The notes under the pieces: model-generated
What the model saw: the letters and a program-made list of their open reading frames with translations, nothing else
Databases searched by the model: none
Told to the model about the DNA's origin: nothing
Assembly (NCBI GenBank): GCA_015680685.1
Contig: MNCI01012718.1
Coordinates: 1 to 64,000 of the forward strand
Source: Gnetum montanum
Lineage: Eukaryota > Streptophyta > Gnetopsida > Gnetales > Gnetaceae
Length of the DNA: 64,000 nucleotides
Direction of reading: 5' to 3'
Translations under genes and position numbers: made by a program
Part shown: piece by piece, positions 21,121 through 33,465 of the stretch
How positions within the stretch are numbered: position 1 is the stretch's first letter
Layout of the letters: each line of letters opens with the position of its first letter

Positions 21121-24100
21121 CATGAGTGTTCTTGGCCTTGAGATGGACTTCCTATGGGTGATGTTTCCCTTTGTTGGGGTTTCTTTTTCTTTTTGTTTTC
21201 ACAGTTTTTCTTTAATTGGCTTGTATACAAGCCATGACGATTCCAATTCTTGCTAAATGCAGTGTCCGCTACGAGGTGAACCAGTGTCTGTGTACTTGCG
21301 TTTTGATTTTATGTTGCTTGCAATAAACTGTTTTGTGAAAAATTTCAATGTACCCCCAGTGAGCTTTAAATACACCAAATAAATATTGGTGTCCTTGTCT
21401 CATGGGGTGCTGCTATGTATTAAATATTATTTATGTGTGTTTTAGTTTATGTGATTTCATATTATTTTGAGCACTTAGACTCTTTACTTACCTAAGGTTT
21501 TGGCTATATGTAGGGGTCCTAAACCTTCCCTTCTTGTGGTTGAGCTCGTTGGTGTACTTGCTTGGTTTAGCCCCTTTGGACCAGACATACCTCCTTATGA
21601 CATGCGTATTGGCCCTTATGTGACATGGTTCCGTCTTGGTGTTGGTGCATTTTTGTCATTCATTTTACAAAGTTTCAATGTAGTTATATGGTCTCATCTA
21701 AGTGAGCAATTAGCCCATGATATGGTCAAAACAATGTTGCCTGGATCTACACAAGACATGCTTTCCTTCATTACTGACATAGACGCGGGACTTTTTACAG
21801 TTGAGGGAGGCCCTCCTGAGGGTCCTAAGTTTACTCATCCTTTGAATCGTGTATGGGAGCTGCCTACTTATAGCCATTATAACAGTAGCAACACACTTTT
21901 TCTAGCTTTTCATGTCCATACGTTGTTCCAAAACCCACCTGCGACAGTGTATAGGGTGGACAGGTATGTTCTTTTGTGCTTTGCTTAATTTTTGATTCTT
22001 TTAAAATCATACCATTGTCTATGCATAAATATTCTTTTTCTATGCAAGCCTCATTTTGATGAGAATGGGATGTGTGATGATGACAGTGGGCTTGCCTTAG
22101 CGTACACAACGTTGGAGGCATTCATGGTGGGCCCCACTCTTCGTGCTGCGGTATTAGACCAAACAAAAGATGCTATTGTTGACTACCATAGGCAATTCTC
22201 AAGGGCTTTTGAATGTTATCAGGTTTGTGGTTGGTTACATGAGGATTGGTCCCCTAATGGGCCAATTTTTCCTCAGAGAATTAATCATGTGCCTAATCTA
22301 CCTATGCCATTTACTGATGGTAAATGATCACATTCTAGACTCCATTTTCTGTTTGTTGCATCATCATGTTCTATGTTTTTTCTTTTACAGCAGTCGTCTC
22401 TTCTAATGAAGTTACTATCATATCAGGGCGTACTGAGGCCACTCTTTTCATGAAATATGGAGAGACAGAACAATCACAACAATGGTTGTAGATGAAGGCC
22501 TCTAAGTTAATCATCAACTGTCTTACCCATGTGGGTTTGATGGACTTGTTCACTACTTTGACTCCTAATATCCTAGCTACTGAAATGGTTACCATTGTTG
22601 ATTCTTTTAGCGATGATGCCTCTCATTTCTCTACGCAGGTTCGAGGAGTCAAGGTGTCTTTCCACCTGATTGCTGAGTTCCTTTCTGATCTCTTTGGTGT
22701 GCCTATGGATGGCGCTAGAGTGGTAGTAGATAAAGTGACTAAAGAAAGCCAAATCATAAAGGAAATTGAAGATTCTTTAGGTGTGTCTCAGGGTCCCAAA
22801 GGTTTTGCCATGCGAGATGATACTCGATCAACGAAGGTGAACTTCTTGTATCCTCTCTTTCAAGCACAGGCATTCCCTAAATCTCTTTCTCAAGGAAGAA
22901 ACCTTGGGATTGAATCTGCACGTATCATATGTGCAATCCCAGAGATAGGCATGCGTTATAATTGGGCACAATTTCTTGGGTCTGGCTTTCGTGGAGAGAT
23001 CGTTAGATTACGCTTAAACACTAACACCAAGTTCCATTTTACATTTGCCTTCTTCGCAGGTTACCTACGTAGGTTTATTGAGTTTCTAGTAGTTTATGGT
23101 GATAGTTGTTATATATTGAGGGATCGTTCACCACTATCTCGCCTTGGATTCACCATTTGTTTAATACTACGAGATCTTAGGACCCACCTGAAGGCATTGA
23201 CAAATTAGTGTCCATTACTACTGGGGGTGCAACTACTTGTTCCCATCATTCCCATGATAGCTTGGGATTGGAACCACCTAGACTGCACACATCTCCTAGG
23301 AGAGTCAAACATCTGATTCATGAGAGTGTTGGGAGATCTAAGGCGAAAGTGAAGAGAGCTGAACGCCCAAGGGAGCCCACTCCTGAGGTGAGACCACCAA
23401 GAGTGAAGAGAATTCACTTTGTATTACCAATGGAGGGTAAGTTTTTTTTTGTGTTGTTGTATATTTTATTTTCTTTACATTTTAATTTATATGCTTATTA
23501 AATGTATGTATGTACTATGTCATGCTAACGCTAGAATGTTGGTATTATAAGAGGAAAGCCTCGAGAGGGAAAAAGAAGCCTTGGCCTCGATGGCTGAACC
23601 AAAAGTGGTGATCATAGGGCTAGAGGAAGAAGAAAAAGAGGGGGAAGAAGCAATCGAGGAACCTCCTATGTTGCAAGAAGAAGATGTAACAAGCATCATG
23701 GGGACAAAGCTCGTTGAGGCTTTGGATGCAATTAGGCATTCAAGCGATGAGAGGTGTTTATTCGATGGTTTTTTCGATGGACCCTTGCACCTTGGTGATC
23801 CTCCCAAATTAACCAACAAAGGGCTTTTTGGTATGTTCCTATTAGTTTGATCCATATTTTGTACCCTTTAACTTTTATGTGTTGTTTTTGATTATCTTGA
23901 TTATTTCTAGCACCAGCAGTAGATGCTAAGGTTTCTGAGGCACATACATCCCGGGTAGAGGTGTCAGGGGCATATGCCCTGGTTGAGATGACTTCCAATG
24001 CTTGTCCAACAGCTACTGACCAGCTGAGGCCATGGCTTGAAATGCCCAATAAAATTGTCTTTGTCACAGGCATCGTTAACAATATAGTCACTCACCTACA

Positions 24101-25241
24101 ATAAGCTCATCCAGAACTAGGTATGTGTATGTTATGTATTATGCTAAGTGTTTGGGTTTATTGTGTTTGTTTGCGTTTCGTTGTTAATTACAGCTGATTC
24201 ATGTGTGTGGTACTTATACTTGCAAGTGCCAAGCTTCAATGGGATCCTTCTAAGGCTACTCATATTGATGCCCTCCCTAAATTTGCTAGGGAATATTGAA
24301 CAAGTCCCTAGAAAAGTTTACGATGCGATTTCTGATTGCGTCGTACAAAACGCTAAGTCACTCTGGACTTGTAGGCATTCAATTAAGTACCTATGGAACA
24401 AGGTGCACTTATTGAAGGAAACATTGGCAAAGGAGAGAGAGGATAAAAGGGATCTTCAATCCCGTTATGATTTTTCTATTGCTAGGTTGTCTTGTGATAG
24501 TACTTGGCACACGTTTGAGATCACCTATGCATGTTACTAGATAGTTTTGAACAACAAAGTACAGGTGACATAGGATTTAGCTGAACAAAGGGCATAGATG
24601 GATTTGCTGAATAGGAAATGTCATGATTGGAAATCCTTTGCTACTAAAGTACGTAAGTGGGGTCAAGATCAAAAGGATCACAAGCACTAGTACAAAAAAT
24701 GGTCAAAGGAGGAATCAGTTGAACATCGCCGGATGGAAATGTTCATTGATGGACTAGGCTTGCATCCTGCTTATGATAGGTTTGCCGAGTGCACTGAAGT
24801 GGAGGGATCTCCCAAGAGAACCATTACCACTACCTCCGGGGAGGCTTCGACAGGCATGTTCTCTCTTGAGCGTCCTACCTAGACCTCGGTGGACAAGGGT
24901 AAAACCTTGGCTAGTATTGATCTTGGCCTAGAGGAGGATTGGGCAAATGTGCTTGAGGAGGAGATTCTGTAGTGCTTGGAAGCTAGCCTAAGGCCTTCTT
25001 CTCCTATGAGTGTTTTATTATGGTGCTTACTTCTGTATGGTTTTATTTTTTTTAGTGTTAGTGTTAGTGTTATTTTTTCATCCAGGTTTTGTATTTATGA
25101 GTTGTTTTGTTATGCTTACCTATTTTTTTATTTTTTGTTCTATTGTAGGGACCTAGTAATGATGAGGCTAGCCCCAGTGGAGCGGGAGCAGATGGTGAGG
25201 AGGATTTTGGGGGCCAGCCCCCTCCTAGTACTGATGCATGA

Positions 25242-25922
25242 GCTAACTGTGAATCTGGCTTTAGCTATTGAATGTTTTGGATTTTTGGTTTTTTAATGGA
25301 AATATATGATGGACAAATGTAATGATATGGATCTAATCATGGCATAATGTGTTGGAATTCTATTACCATATTGGCGTTTAAGATTTATTTATTTTTATAT
25401 GTTTTCTCTTTTTATTTTTTTCGTTGTTTTTCCTGTTTTCTCAGGTATATTGTGAACATATGCGTGTAGCTGAACATAAAATGAGATTTCAAAATGTAGA
25501 ATGAAACGTAAGGCAAATATTTGTAAAAGGGAAAAAGTAACGAGAATGCATGAATTGAAATTACAACTTATGACATGTATATGAAAATTTCACATAACGT
25601 AACGAAAGTTTTGTAAACTTGCGACTTACTAAGCTCTAGTTTAAGGCCATTTCAGGCCGTGCACATCAATTTAAAGTCATGGTGGACTTGTATCTATGTT
25701 GAAAGAGAAGAATGAGGGATTACAAGTTTTAGGGCATAGTGGGTCAAAAGCGATAACAGTTTTGGGAAACTCAAAAGGAACCGGCCATTTCTGACTGTGG
25801 CTAGTTTAACATCATTGTGAACATTCGCTAGTAGTTTAACGTCATACCGGATAGTTAGTAGTTTAACGTCATTTTGGATGCTTGGTGATTTGCTCTAGTT
25901 ATTGAGTTGTTTTTTTTATTTT
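25242..25922. other. Noncoding spacer of element 3 right of the antisense gene
   Basis: AT-rich downstream sequence of the antisense gene, then TAGTTTAACGTCAT cores at about 25635-25890, three of them close together at 25803-25885. No gene is seen. An end of the proposed gag-PR to pol intron on the minus strand would fall near the right edge. Confidence 0.5.
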
Positions 25923-26901
25923 TCATAGTTTGACGTGAGGGGTAAGAAATGTAGGTATGATCTTATACTCCCCTTCCCCTTCACTAGAGATGTTAAAAGG
26001 TAGCTCTGACCAAGAGATGTCAGCGGGAATGGCTCCTATGTCTGTGTCGTCCAGTGCTTCCTCAATTTTAGTAGGATCATGAGTTAACGATTAATTCATG
26101 TCTTGAGGTGTGCTCATGGTTTCTTTTTTAGGCTTAGAGAACTCAACCTCTGACCCTTGATCCATTCCCAAGTGTGAGGGAGTGAGTGATGTTGTCATGT
26201 TCCCTTATATGATAATTTCATGGCCCTCATAAGGTAGGTGGATTTCTTGATGGATAGGTGAGGATACGGCTCTAAGTTGAGCTAGCCAAGGTCATCCTAG
26301 AATCAGATTGAACCCTGGCATTTCATCAACGACTACGAATTTAGCCGATGTGGGGAACTAGTCTCCTACTATGAAATCCAAGGTAAGCATGCCTTTTACC
26401 ACGACATAGGAACCACTGAAGGATTTTAAAAAAGATGTTGTTGTGGGCCATATTTTCTTTGTAAGACCCAATTTGTTTTATGACAAGAAAGGGTATTACA
26501 TTTGTTACTACACCATCATCGACATGCACCCTGCGTATCTTGAAGTGGTTGACTTGTATTGTTATGAACATAGCGGCTATAGTGACCTCTCCCGTTTTCT
26601 CATCTCGCTTAATGTCATTGGCACAAAATTCTAGGGATGTGGACCTTGATTCTTGAGGTTGTGGGGATAGTACCGCATAAATGGATGGCTCGTCTGCGGG
26701 AAGGTTCTCAATAATAGGAATTGAAATCAACATACACATAAGAGCTTCCCTATGTACCAGTGAGGTCATTACTAGATCATACAGGCTTAAGGAGGTGTTC
26801 TTTTGTTTCAAAGCCTGTGTGACCTGGGTCAATGCACTTGCTAAATCCTTACCACTTGGGATTCTTTTGTCTATGGAGACTTGGTCCATTTGACCCAGCA
26901 T
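25923..26901 (-). pseudogene. Aspartic protease region of element 3
   Basis: Minus strand, in frame with the gag tail across one TGA. It shows 'RRVHVDDGVVTNVIPFLVIK', where the usual Tat motif has DDGAxxNL; the catalytic aspartate is kept. 'PGFNLILG' and 'PWLAQLRAVSSPIHQ' are typical of the region after the protease flap. It ends in an acidic stretch 'SEGEGEYKIIP'. Role: cleavage of the Gag-Pol polyprotein. Open frame 26341-26901; stops occur after it. Confidence 0.8.
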
Positions 26902-29350
26902 TCATATCTCTTGTGGAGGGATTTTTGTGTTAGCAACTGGGGACGTCAAGTTTGGGACACTAGGAGTACCAGTATTCTTGTCTTGATGACTTGTGCTAGG
27001 CTCACTAGTGGGTGGAACCACAGGAATAGCATTTAGCGGTATGGGCTTTGGTGGTTCTAATTTGTGCTCATGATGTTCTCTTTCCAGGCGCTCTCTTGTC
27101 AGCCTGTCAACAAGGCGTTCTCGCAGGGGTCGCGGGGGAACGGTGGGGGGTTGCATGTCAGGGTGTTTTGACACCTGGATCACAAAGGGAGTGGGTTGGT
27201 TTTCTGATGGTGTGGTTGTTGTTGCAACAGAGGGAGGTACACGAACAACAAATGGCTTTTGTGATGTAGGGGATGTGCGTATGACGAAAGGGGTTTGGGA
27301 AGGCATTGGGGTAGGTGTAGTTTTAGAAGGCCTACAAATTACGAAAGGTTTTCGAGGGACACCTTGTCCATTCTCCACATGGATAGTGTTGATCGCATAT
27401 GGTGCATCATTAGTATTGAGAGGATCCTTGTAGACCCCCATGGGTTGGTTTTGGGGCTTTACCAGGTTTGCCTCATCAAATACTATTTCACCCCTGTCAA
27501 TCATGCGCCGTATATCTTGTTTTAAGGTGAAACAGTAGTCAGTTCTGTGCCCACACCATTGATGATATTCGCAAAACCTATCCAACCTAAAGCCTCTTCG
27601 AACAAGGGGCTCATTGGCTGTTGCTAAAGTTGGGTTTTTAGCCAACTCATAGAATCAATCATGTTTTTGGGATGTCGCGGGGGACATTTGTTTGTGTTGG
27701 ATTAACCCAGCCTTTAGAAGTTGATCTAACAATTGTGAAGGCTTCATAGGCAAGGGTGTGTACTGGGTAGGATCTTTTTGTTCAAATGTACGAGTGTGAC
27801 CCATGTTCATGGTTTTAGTTGAGGAAGATTCGGGTGTAGGGGTATATGCGGTTCTTTCATGGCTAGTTGGAGTAGCAGGTTGTTTTCCTCTCTATCTTGA
27901 ATTGTTTGGTCAGGCTGTCTCTGCCACCGCTGCTATCATCATTTTAGACTTATCCTTATCTTTCCTCATATGTTGGCTCCTAAAGGCTAGGTAAGCTGGG
28001 TCGTTACTTGATTGCACTACCTCTTCTATGTTCTTAATTTGTGCAAATGCTTGACTTAAAGTACAAGCACTCAAATAATAAAGTTTTGATTTAACAAAGT
28101 CATTCACGGCAGCCCTAAGAATGGTAAGCAAGTATGTCTCAGGTATGGGCTCGTGAAGTTCATTCAAGGCTTCACTCCACCTTTGGATAAATTTTTGTAC
28201 TGGCTCTAATGGCACTTGTTTAATCTAAATCAAACCATCTAGCGTGGCTTCAGGCTTTAAATTATATTTAAAATGGGTAACAAACTGATGTAACAAATCC
28301 TCCAGAGAGTATATGGAGTTATGGGGTAAAGCTCGGTACCATTCTAACGCTCTTCCTATCAAGGACATAGCAAATACACGTAGAATTGCATGAGGCCAGG
28401 CTTGAAGCAATAGAAATTCTAGTCGAAATGTTACTAGATGGACGTTTGGATCTCCCTCTCCATTGTACTTAGTTAGTTGAGGTAATGAGATTCCCTTTGG
28501 CAAGGTTAATGGTGGAACTGAAGGGTGGATTGGGTCATCTTGGTAGAAGTCCAACACCTTGACTTCCTTAGTATTTGCAATTTTAAGGTGCTTTAACTCC
28601 TCAGTTAATGAGTGCATCATTTTTTTTGTGTCTGCCCACTCTTGGGCAGTAGGCAAACCGGTGGGTTGAGTGGATTGTGATTGATAGTAATTCGACTGTT
28701 GCATTGTTTGTGAAAATGGAGGTTGTTGGATTGTCAGTTTTTGTGGTGGAGCAACATTTAGAGATGGGATTGCAAGATGTGGTACGCTGTAGTGAGTAAG
28801 TTGGTGTTGTTGGATAGCTGGTGAAACCCACTGCCCAGCCATAGGTTGTGAGGTGACACCCTGAACATGTTGGGCTGAAGTAATCAGAGGTGCTCCATGG
28901 GTTTGTACTTATGGTATGTAGTGGGTAGACGTGGAAGGTGGTATAACTGATGGCATCCCAATTATTTGAGGTCAAAATATTGATCCTAAATTAGTTTGAG
29001 TAGGGGGTTGTTGGGATTGTACTTGCGAAGGTATGATGGAGGTGGACGTATCAGATTGAATGTTGGGCCTCGAGAAGGTGAGAATGGGAGTGGGTACTTC
29101 CTGTAGAGAAACTGGTGCTCGAGTGTTCGTAGATAAAGGAGGAAGTATGGTCTCTTCCAAGAAAGGTTGGAATGATGGGTTTGTATGGGCATGAGGACTG
29201 ACGGTATGGTATGAATCTCCATGCTTATGCAAAGTCATCTTCCTCATCTTCACTTTGAGGCTCTATCAAAGGTGGCTGTGAAGTTTGATTCCTCGCCATG
29301 AGAAGCTGAGATATGAATCGATGATGGGGCTCAGAAAGGGGGATTATGTC
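26902..29350 (-). pseudogene. gag of element 3
   Basis: Minus strand. The N-terminal part (28975-29350) is proline/serine/threonine-rich. The capsid-type domain (about 28225-28650) has 'LTLPKGISLPQLTKYNGEGD', 'LSLIGRALEWY'-like text (MSLIGRALEWYRALP) and 'YSLEDLLHQFVTHF', continuing 'PVQKFIQRWSEALNELHEPI' (27910-28215). The zinc-binding segment CEYHQWCGHRTDYC (about 27580) with 'FTLKQDIRRMIDRGEIV' is the Tat-type variant of the gag knuckle. A proline-rich tail follows (about 26910-27300). Stops and small frameshifts separate these blocks. Role: particle and RNA packaging. Confidence 0.85.
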
Positions 29351-29383
29351 AAATGCTGAGGGAGTGAACTCATGACCTCCCTT

Positions 29384-29683
29384 TTAGATGAGCTCATAGT
29401 TTTGCTTTGCTTCTCTTTCTATGCGATCAATAGGCAATCTCGCTTGAATCTTCACACAAATGAAATTATATTGTTTTGGTGTGAGGATTGTGTAAGTAGG
29501 GTCCCTACCTTGTAGCCTCAGTGACTGGTGACTTGGCCCTTGAGGGTTTATCATTTTAATGGAAGTTATGGGTACTTTCACAGTCACAGGGTTCAAGGTC
29601 CCGGCCCCAAAGTCAGAGATTTGCAGCATAGCTATGTTGATATGGGAAGATTCCATAGTAGCATGAGCAAGTAGGCTTGTCAA
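29384..29683 (-). pseudogene. Short leader ORF upstream of gag in element 3
   Basis: A 99-codon open frame between leader repeats and gag, on the same strand: 'MESSHINIAMLQISDFGAGT', 'KVPITSIKMINPQG', 'LTPKQYNFICVKIQ'. I do not recognise a family. It may be the N-terminus of gag, since the next frame follows within 40 bp, or an extra upstream ORF as in Ogre elements. Confidence 0.5.
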
Positions 29684-29689
29684 GTTGGG

Positions 29690-29999
29690 CGTGAGCGGTA
29701 GGGCTCAACATGAGTAAGCTGAGCGTGAGTGGCGAGGCTCAGCATGAGTAAGCTGAGAGTGAGTGATTGGGCTCAATGTGAGTAAGCTGAGCGTGAGTAA
29801 GCCAAGCGTGAGTGCCTGGGCTTAGCATGAGTAACCTAACTTGAGCAAGCTGGCTTGACAAGCTGGCGTGAGTAACTGGGCTTAGCATGAGTAAGTCAAG
29901 TTGGGCATGTGTAAGCTAGCTTGACAAGCTGGGCTTTAGCGGGATAAACGTTTTGACGGGATAGTAAACAAGTTGGCCCTCCTTCTAGCGCCAATTTAC
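29690..29999 (-). other. Leader and primer-binding site of element 3
   Basis: Minus strand after the 5' LTR: GTAAA then TTGGCGCTAGAAGGAGGGCC, a PBS-like start known from Tat-type elements. The remaining leader (29690-29930) is a GCGTGAGTAAGCT-type repeat array containing the AAGCTAGCTT palindrome. Confidence 0.75.
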
Positions 30000-31695
30000 T
30001 GTACTGACCAAAATTGTCGGTGTGAGGTTGGAAGGGAAAACAAACACCAAAAGATTGTTGGAGAGACACAGCCGACCCTACCTTTGCGTGAGGGCAAGCT
30101 GGAAAAGAAAACAAAGGCAGAGTGCCTTGGATGATCTACATGTAAATCAACTAAGGACTTCCCCGAGCATAAGCTATGGCTAGTGTTGGGGTTATCGTAA
30201 CTAATGACGTACGAAATGTAAACAATGATGCATGAAATGCAAACAGAGTGTATACAGAACTGTATTGTAAACAGAGCAAACAATGTAAATGGAAGGAAAT
30301 AATGAACTGTATTCTATTTCTTAACAAAGATGTGCACTGGTCAAAGCGTAGTTGTGTGTGTGGATGGCAAGTCAAGCGCTAAGAGCTGGGGTGATGTGTT
30401 TACAGGTGCTTGGATGCTGGGAGTCATGTGTGCCTAAGCGTCCAAAGTTTCCAGTCAATGCTCCCTAAGCCGTCAACCTTCAAAATTGCCAACCTCATTT
30501 ATATGAATGGATGGGGTATTTATAATGTTTGGCTAGGCTCGGGCACGGAATTCATGGATGGAATCAATGGCTGAGAGATGAGAGGAAAATAGATCATGTG
30601 ACACATGTTTGATGGATAGCTATGTGTGAGTTGGACGTGCATGGGCAAGCTACGTTCTTGACCAGATGCACCATATCTTACAACATGTGTTAGCCTACGC
30701 AAGCTAGCTTACACCCATAGAAGCACATACAATTTGGAGTGTAAGAGCTTGACAAGCTCGCAAATGGAAAAAATTTATAATGAAAATGATAGTGTACAAT
30801 AAGAGAATTTGACTCCGGCTCATTTGATCCATGGATTGACTATTGCAGGATGTCGATTTGAGTGGTTTTGTCGCTATTTGAGGCATTTCTATTCCACCAA
30901 AGCTTCCAGCATGAGTTAATTTTATCTTGGCGTGTCTTCAGCGTGTGTTTGGCTGTTACTCATGCTATACTCATGCTGCCAACGTGACCTCAGTGTGACC
31001 TCAGCATGACCTGATGAAAATGACACATTCACACCAATTTTGGATCTTTTGAAGCCTGTTCTTTCAATGCAAAAATTGCCTGACTATGTTTCACCCTGAG
31101 AGTGAGCTGCATGTTGAAAACTGAGGTTGAGTGTGTCTTGATTTGAGCCACTTTTGGTAACTCACGATGGACTCATGCTGTCAACGTTACCTCAGCGTGA
31201 GCACAACGTGAGCTATAAAAGCTTTGCAATTTTGGACTTGAAATCTGGAATTCTGGAGGCTGGGGCTTGAAGTTGTCAATAATGAACCCTGAGGATGACT
31301 TGCATCTTTGGAATCAAACCATTTCCACTCGATTTTGAGGCTCTTAGATTTGGTCACATTGGACTCACGCTGCTAGCGTGACCTCAGCGTGAGTGAGAAA
31401 ATTTGTACAATTTGGCCCAAAATTTGAACTCCCAAATGCTGAAACTTGAAGTGGACAACAATGACTCTTGAGGATGGCTTGCACCTTCAGATTGGACCTT
31501 CTTTGACTTGATTTTGAAGTCGTTGGAGTTGCTCATGCTCAGGACAAGCCGGCTTGACAAGCCCAGCGTGAGCAGGCTAGCTTGACAAGCTGAGTGTGAG
31601 TTCCATGCCTTAGTCAAATTTTTACCTCCCAAAAGCTTAAGAGGCTCTAAGTTGTTCTTGTTTCAAAGTGTTAGGTTGAAAGTAGTGGTGTTTCA
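30000..31695 (-). repeat. 5' LTR of element 3 (1696 bp)
   Basis: Plus strand TGTACTGACC...GGTGTTTCA. It pairs with 13000-14705. A TATA-like sequence (minus CATTATAAATACCCC) at about 30513-30527 is the likely genomic-RNA promoter. It is rich in GCGTGA/TCACGC cores at about 30960-31600. The next base (31696) resumes the gag of element 1. Confidence 0.9.
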
Positions 31696-31970
31696 ATATT
31701 GATCCTTGCATACCATCTTATGGTCGTGGGTGCCATAGTGGGTTAGCCTCTTATCACATGACCACATCTCATAATCTGCCCCACTATGCTAACTTTAATC
31801 AAGTGTGTGAACCCTAATTTGGATACATTCTTGCCACCACTCCAAAAGACACCAAGTGGTTTGGATATGATCAGACCCCATTATTTCCAACATGCATGAA
31901 TCCAAATTTTCCATTTATTAATTTTAGCCATGCTCAAAGGTCTAGTCATGGGGGATACCCCCCATTCTAA
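31696..31970 (+). pseudogene. gag of element 1, last part
   Basis: It continues the gag tail where element 2 reads 'atattgatccttgcataccatctta' (6003 onward), including the 'GFDM/GYDQ' and 'FINF' stretches, and ends in GGYPPF-like sequence with TAA at 31968-31970. Frame shifts are present. It proves that element 3 is nested in element 1. Confidence 0.82.
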
Positions 31971-33359
31971 TGAGCAGAATTAGTAAATGGTTTTTCTTTT
32001 CTTTGATTTTATAATTCTTTGTTTTCCAATTTTTCATTTTTCAAATAATTGTTTTATCTTTTTAAAGGTAATTTCATTGGTAAATAAAATACTCATGTGA
32101 CTTGTCGGTTTAGGTGTTGTTCTATGTTATTGAGTCACAAGGGACTAATTATTTGGACAGTGAGCCCACAACATCCATCCACCCATCCTATTAATAAGAA
32201 GTTCTACTTTGGATACGATGATATCCTTGTCATCATTAAACCTTAAAGTAACTTTGTATTCATTATGCCCAGAGCGAAAAATGATGGATTAAGAGGGAAT
32301 GGCCAGGGTGTGACATCAAGGGGACTTGTGGATTCTCTTTCGTGACATCGGTAGGTGCTATCATGCAGCTTAGTTGTACTAAAATCCTTGTAGATCTAAT
32401 GAAAAATGGGAGTAAGAGTTGTGATAAAGGCACTAAATAAAGGAACTCAATGTTGTTCTAGAGGGTCCCACTAGAAAGACATGCACCCATGCTTGAAGGT
32501 TGGTGGCTTCTCCAAATCACCATTGGAAATGACAAAGTGCCAAAGCGGCCAAGTGAAGAAAAAGAAAAGAGAGAAGGAACAACAACAAAGAAAAGATCAA
32601 GAAGACTATGCTGCAGAGAAATTTTAAATCACTCCTCCCTTATACAAAATGTCAAGTGATCGTACACCTTGCTATCATGATGCTCTTTTGGTTGTCTATC
32701 ATTGGATGAAATGATGCGATGTCACTGGTCTGAGGTATGGAATTGGTCTTGATTTTGGAGTGAAAAGTTAATGATACATTAATCACACCCCAAAATCAGG
32801 ATTCATTGTACCTAGAGTAGGTTAGCTCATGTCCCAATCTCGACAATCCCTCCTACAATTCGTTTCACCCCATTGTCCAAGTATTTCTAACTTGTGTCTT
32901 GTGTGGCATAGGATTCATACCTCATCACGGTGGTATTTAACGTGTGTGTTTTGTTGCACTGGTGTAGATTGCATTTAACCCTTCTAGTGCCTATGGACAT
33001 TTTAAGGTGTGGTTACGCAAGGGCATGATAGGTTGGAACCTACTTTGGGAAGGACCCACTTGCGTCACGTTTGTAATTTGCACTTATTGCACACAAGCAC
33101 ATCATCTTATACCCTTTGAGTACTGCACTACTGAATTTATTCTTTCCTTTATCATCATTTCAATTCAAACGTTCCTATGCACCACTACATGTATTTTTTC
33201 CTCACCTTATTCACAACCTTCATTATAAAATTCCACTTCATTACACTTTTGGTGCCTTTCGATCTACTCAACGTTACCCTAGATCTTTCAAATTTACCTT
33301 ACATCCTTCATTCTTGGCCGTGAAAATTTGAAAATTTATCAATTTTGGCAAGTACCCTA
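31971..33359 (+). other. Noncoding spacer of element 1
   Basis: It aligns in order with 6273-7588 of element 2: a T-rich start, 'acatccatccacccatcc', 'ggacttgtggattctcttt', 'actagaaagacatg', 'ggttacgcaagggcat'. No frame of interest. Confidence 0.7.
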
Positions 33360-33465
33360 TTTTAGAAGGGACACAATATCAGGTACTCGGTATGGGGTCC
33401 GACGTGATATCGAGTCCGCGCTAGCATGTACACAATATTGCATCTATAAAATCTATATATATGGA
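33360..33465 (+). promoter_or_regulatory. Candidate internal promoter of ORF2, element 1
   Basis: A decayed GATATC array (CACAATATCAGG, ACGTGATATCGAG, CACAATATTGCA) precedes CTATATATATGG at 33453-33464. It is the best-preserved promoter-to-donor interval: about 250 bp of leader follows to the donor at 33715. Confidence 0.62.

Larger units (their letters stand above)
20041..25241 (+). pseudogene. Antisense multi-exon gene carried inside element 3
   Basis: Exons inferred from frames and splice sites: 20041-20170 (starts MKGKGKASQGKGKRQANLAF, donor TAT|GTAAGT), 21514-21963, 22049-22319, 22391-23436, 23535-23830, 23911-24120, 24194-25011, 25149-25241 (ends GGQPPPSTDA, TGA). Phase 1 is kept across 22319^22391, 23830^23911 and 24120^24194. 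A domain in exon 4 reads 'VRGVKVSFHLIAEFLSDLFG'. Exon 5 is acidic, and exon 7 is coiled coil with tryptophans. Stops, mostly at likely CAG codons, and frameshifts near 23170 and 23565 make it a pseudogene. Function unknown. It is opposite to gag-pol and lies between protease and RT. Extra ORFs, some antisense, are known in Tat elements, usually downstream of integrase. Confidence 0.72.
13000..31695 (-). mobile_element. Element 3: giant Tat/Ogre-type Ty3/gypsy retrotransposon (18.7 kb)
   Basis: A minus-strand element with 5' LTR at 30000-31695 and 3' LTR at 13000-14705. The PBS reads TTGGCGCTAGAAGGAGGGCC after the 5' LTR, and the polypurine tract AAAGAGGGACCAA lies before the 3' LTR. Order on the minus strand: leader ORF, gag, protease, 6.5 kb spacer with an antisense gene, RT, RNase H, second RNase H, integrase, 3' region. 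Two RNases H and gag-PR-RT-RH-INT order define the Tat branch. Flanks rejoin the gag of element 1. The 5-bp flanks ATACC/ATATT match only partly. All frames are mutated. Confidence 0.9.
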
